Shown here piece after piece: positions 62,423-64,000 of a stretch of 64,000 nucleotides of DNA. A program made the position numbers and the translations under genes. The notes beneath the pieces are model-generated. The model was not told the origin of the DNA, did not search any database, and saw only the letters and a program-made list of their open reading frames with translations. The stretch is from Xanthobacteraceae bacterium (GTDB lineage Bacteria; Pseudomonadota; Alphaproteobacteria; Rhizobiales; Xanthobacteraceae), in the NCBI GenBank assembly GCA_022844485.1, contig JALHLQ010000004.1, positions 115,489-179,488 of the forward strand. The letters are read 5' to 3'. Position 1 is the stretch's first letter. The number at the start of each line of letters is the position of its first letter.

Positions 62423-63208
62423 ATGCACACTCCCGGACCCATTCCGCACGCGGACGTGCCGCAATTAGCGGCGAGCCTCGCCGCGCAACTGCGCGCGCGC
62501 AGCCCCCGCGTCCACTGCATCACCAACGCGGTGGCGCAGAATTTCACCGCCAACGCGCTGCTCGCCGCCGGCTGCGTGCCGTCGATGACGCTGTCGGCGG
62601 AGGAGATCGGCGCCTTCGTCGCCAAGGCCGACGCGCTGCTGGTCAATCTCGGCACCTTCGACCGCGAGCGGCGCAAGGCGGCCGACATCGCCATCGTCGC
62701 GGCGCGCGAGAATTCCGTGCCCTGGGTGCTCGATCCCGTCTTCGTCGACCGCAGCCCGCCGCGGCTGGAATTTGCCCGCATGCTGATCGCGCGCCGCCCC
62801 GCCGCGGTCCGGCTCAACCACGCCGAATTCACGGCGTTGGCCGGCGCCGGGCCCACGCGCGCCGCGGTGATGCGCTACGCCGAAGACCACGAGGTCGTCG
62901 TCGCGCTGTCGGGCGCGGCCGATTTCGTCACCGACGGCGAGCGCGCCGTCACCGTCGCCAACGGCGATCCCTTGATGGCCAAGGTCACCGCCATGGGCTG
63001 CGCCGGCTCGGCGCTGCTCGCCGCCTGCCTCGCGCTCGAGCGCGACGCCTTGCGCGCCGCCGCCGCCGCGCTGGTCATCTTGGGCGTCGCCGGCGAATTG
63101 GCCGCCGCCACGTCGGAAGGTCCCGGCAGCTTCGCCGTCGCCATCCTCGACCGCTTGCACGGCCTCGACGCACCCGCGCTCACCACTCATGCCAAGGTTT
63201 CCGAATGA
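62423..63208 (+). CDS. thiM: hydroxyethylthiazole kinase
   Basis: Phosphorylates 4-methyl-5-(2-hydroxyethyl)thiazole in thiamine salvage, 261 residues. Typical parts are RVHCITNAVAQNFTANALLAAGCVPSMTLSAEEI, VPWVLDPVFVDRSP, RLNHAEFTALAG and the ATP-site/catalytic segment TAMGCAGSALLAACLA, with Cys in the position of the family Cys. It starts two bases past the TPP riboswitch and overlaps thiE by four bases (ATGA). Confidence 0.95.
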   Translation: MHTPGPIPHADVPQLAASLAAQLRARSPRVHCITNAVAQNFTANALLAAGCVPSMTLSAEEIGAFVAKADALLVNLGTFDRERRKAADIAIVAARENSVPWVLDPVFVDRSPPRLEFARMLIARRPAAVRLNHAEFTALAGAGPTRAAVMRYAEDHEVVVALSGAADFVTDGERAVTVANGDPLMAKVTAMGCAGSALLAACLALERDALRAAAAALVILGVAGELAAATSEGPGSFAVAILDRLHGLDAPALTTHAKVSE

Positions 63209-63864
63209 AAGTGGACCTGCGCCTCTACGCCCTTGTCGACCCCGCCGTCGCCGGCGGCCGCACGCTGCCTGCTCTTGCGAAGCTGATCGCGGGCGCGGCC
63301 ACGCTGGTGCAGTTGCGCGACAAGCATGGCTCGACGCGCGCCATGATCGAAGAGGCGAGGGCGCTGAAAGCCGTGCTCGCGCCCGCCGGCGTGCCGCTGC
63401 TCATCAACGACCGCGTCGATGTTGCGCTCGCTTCCGGCGCCGACGGCGTGCATATCGGCCAGACCGACATGAGCCCGCAGGATGCGCGCCGGCTGCTCGG
63501 GCCGGACGCCATCATCGGGCTGAGCCTGAAGACATTGGCGCACGCGCAGGCCGCGCCGCTCGACCTGCTCGATTACGTCGCGGTCGGCGGCGTCTACGGC
63601 ACGACTTCCAAGGAAGACGCCGCCGCGCCCATCGGCGTTGCCGGCTTCAAGGCGGTGGCCGGCGCGGTGCGCGCCCGCGCGCCCGGCTATCCGGTCTGCG
63701 CCATCGCCGGCATCAATGCGGGGAACGCCGCCGCCGTGATCGAGGCGGGTGCCGACGGCGTGTCGGTGATCTCGGCGCTGTCGCTCAGCCCCGATCCGGC
63801 CGCCGCCGCGCGCGAGCTGCGCGCCGTGGTCGATGATGCGCTCGCCAAGCGAGGCCGCGCATGA
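63205..63864 (+). CDS. thiE: thiamine-phosphate synthase
   Basis: TIM-barrel enzyme joining HMP-PP and thiazole phosphate, 219 residues. LVQLRDKHGSTRAMIEEA, LLINDRVDVALASGADGVHIGQTDM, DYVAVGGVYGTTSKEDAAAPIG and ICAIAGINAGN-like VCAIAGINAGNAAAVIEAGADGVSVIS are typical. The ATG overlaps thiM's stop. Both genes sit under the TPP riboswitch. Confidence 0.94.
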   Translation: MKVDLRLYALVDPAVAGGRTLPALAKLIAGAATLVQLRDKHGSTRAMIEEARALKAVLAPAGVPLLINDRVDVALASGADGVHIGQTDMSPQDARRLLGPDAIIGLSLKTLAHAQAAPLDLLDYVAVGGVYGTTSKEDAAAPIGVAGFKAVAGAVRARAPGYPVCAIAGINAGNAAAVIEAGADGVSVISALSLSPDPAAAARELRAVVDDALAKRGRA

Positions 63865-63887
63865 CCGCCATCGCCGTTGCATTTCTT

Positions 63888-63913
63888 CCCTCTCCCCGCT
63901 TGCGGGGAGAGGG
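63888..63913. repeat. palindromic intergenic repeat beyond thiE
   Basis: A 12-bp perfect stem CCCTCTCCCCGC (63888-63899) with GCGGGGAGAGGG (63902-63913), with the two-base loop TT. It is followed by GGTGGCGAGCGGCG and GTGAGCCGGGTGAGGGG words, which together form a repeat commonly met in rhizobial-type genomes. Confidence 0.8.
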
Positions 63914-63966
63914 TGGCGAGCGGCGAAGCCGTGAGCCGGGTGAGGGGGCGTTTGCCGACTGGAGAT

Positions 63967-64000
63967 ACCCCCCCCCCCCCCCCCCCCGGCCCCCCCCCCC
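63967..64000. other. poly-C run at the window edge, probable artefact
   Basis: The final bases are nearly all C, broken only by a GG. This is unlike anything else in the window and resembles the homopolymer tail produced at contig ends by sequencing or assembly failure. No biological feature is assigned. Confidence 0.6.

Overview
This GC-rich window reads as the chromosome of an alphaproteobacterium, most likely a member of the Hyphomicrobiales (Bradyrhizobium/Xanthobacteraceae-like). The support is indirect: the high GC, the fused CysN-CysC, the WbpE/GnnB-type aminotransferase of rhizobial appearance, the short protein beginning with a RQIAANRQNAQKSTGPRT-like segment, and the intergenic palindromic repeats. 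No rRNA or tRNA gene was seen, so the taxon is an inference.

Region 1 (1 to about 45.4 kb) is a surface-polysaccharide biosynthesis locus. An almost unbroken plus-strand array runs from 4.4 to 29.8 kb, with many ATGA or GTGA stop/start overlaps. It holds dTDP-sugar genes (rfbB, with rfbC and rfbA on the other strand), a TylC3-type sugar C-methyltransferase, an FdtB-type aminotransferase and an FdtA-type ketoisomerase. It also holds a PerA-type aminotransferase, several methyltransferases, a sulfotransferase, and glycosyltransferases of GT2, GT4, GT-A and GT-C type. A CMP-sugar synthetase and a pyruvate aldolase follow a KpsC/KpsS-like transferase, which looks like an ulosonic-acid module. Two asparagine-synthase-family proteins may make sugar amides. 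WecB/WbpI and WbpD homologues follow. A minus-strand trio (33.4 to 29.8 kb) encodes a methyltransferase-GT2 fusion, a methyltransferase and a second GT-C protein. From 33.6 kb on the plus strand come a WbpO/TviB-type dehydrogenase, a UDP-uronate 4-epimerase, gmd and fcl (GDP-fucose), an FkbM methyltransferase, a transaldolase-like protein, a Gfo/Idh plus DegT pair, and cysD-cysNC (PAPS supply). The PAPS genes fit with the sulfotransferase and suggest a sulfated glycan. A decayed APS-kinase fragment lies at 39.1-39.3 kb. No initiating phosphoglycosyl transferase, Wzx, Wzy, ABC exporter or rfbD was found.

Region 2 (45.4 to 49.1 kb) is a foreign patch. It has a three-gene minus-strand operon (Gp157-like protein, Rad52-HNH-like fusion, hypothetical protein) divergent from a small XRE-type regulator. 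A perfect 16-bp palindrome sits exactly in the middle of the divergent intergenic region.

Region 3 (49.1 to 64 kb) starts with manC, which supplies GDP-mannose to Gmd/Fcl, then murJ. An RND efflux pair and an orphan CoxL-type molybdenum hydroxylase large subunit follow, then a diheme cytochrome c and a cytochrome c' on the minus strand. The rest is an EamA transporter, a stand-alone Lrp/AsnC ligand-binding (RAM) protein, and a TPP riboswitch controlling thiM-thiE. The window ends in a palindromic repeat and then a poly-C run that looks like an assembly artefact.
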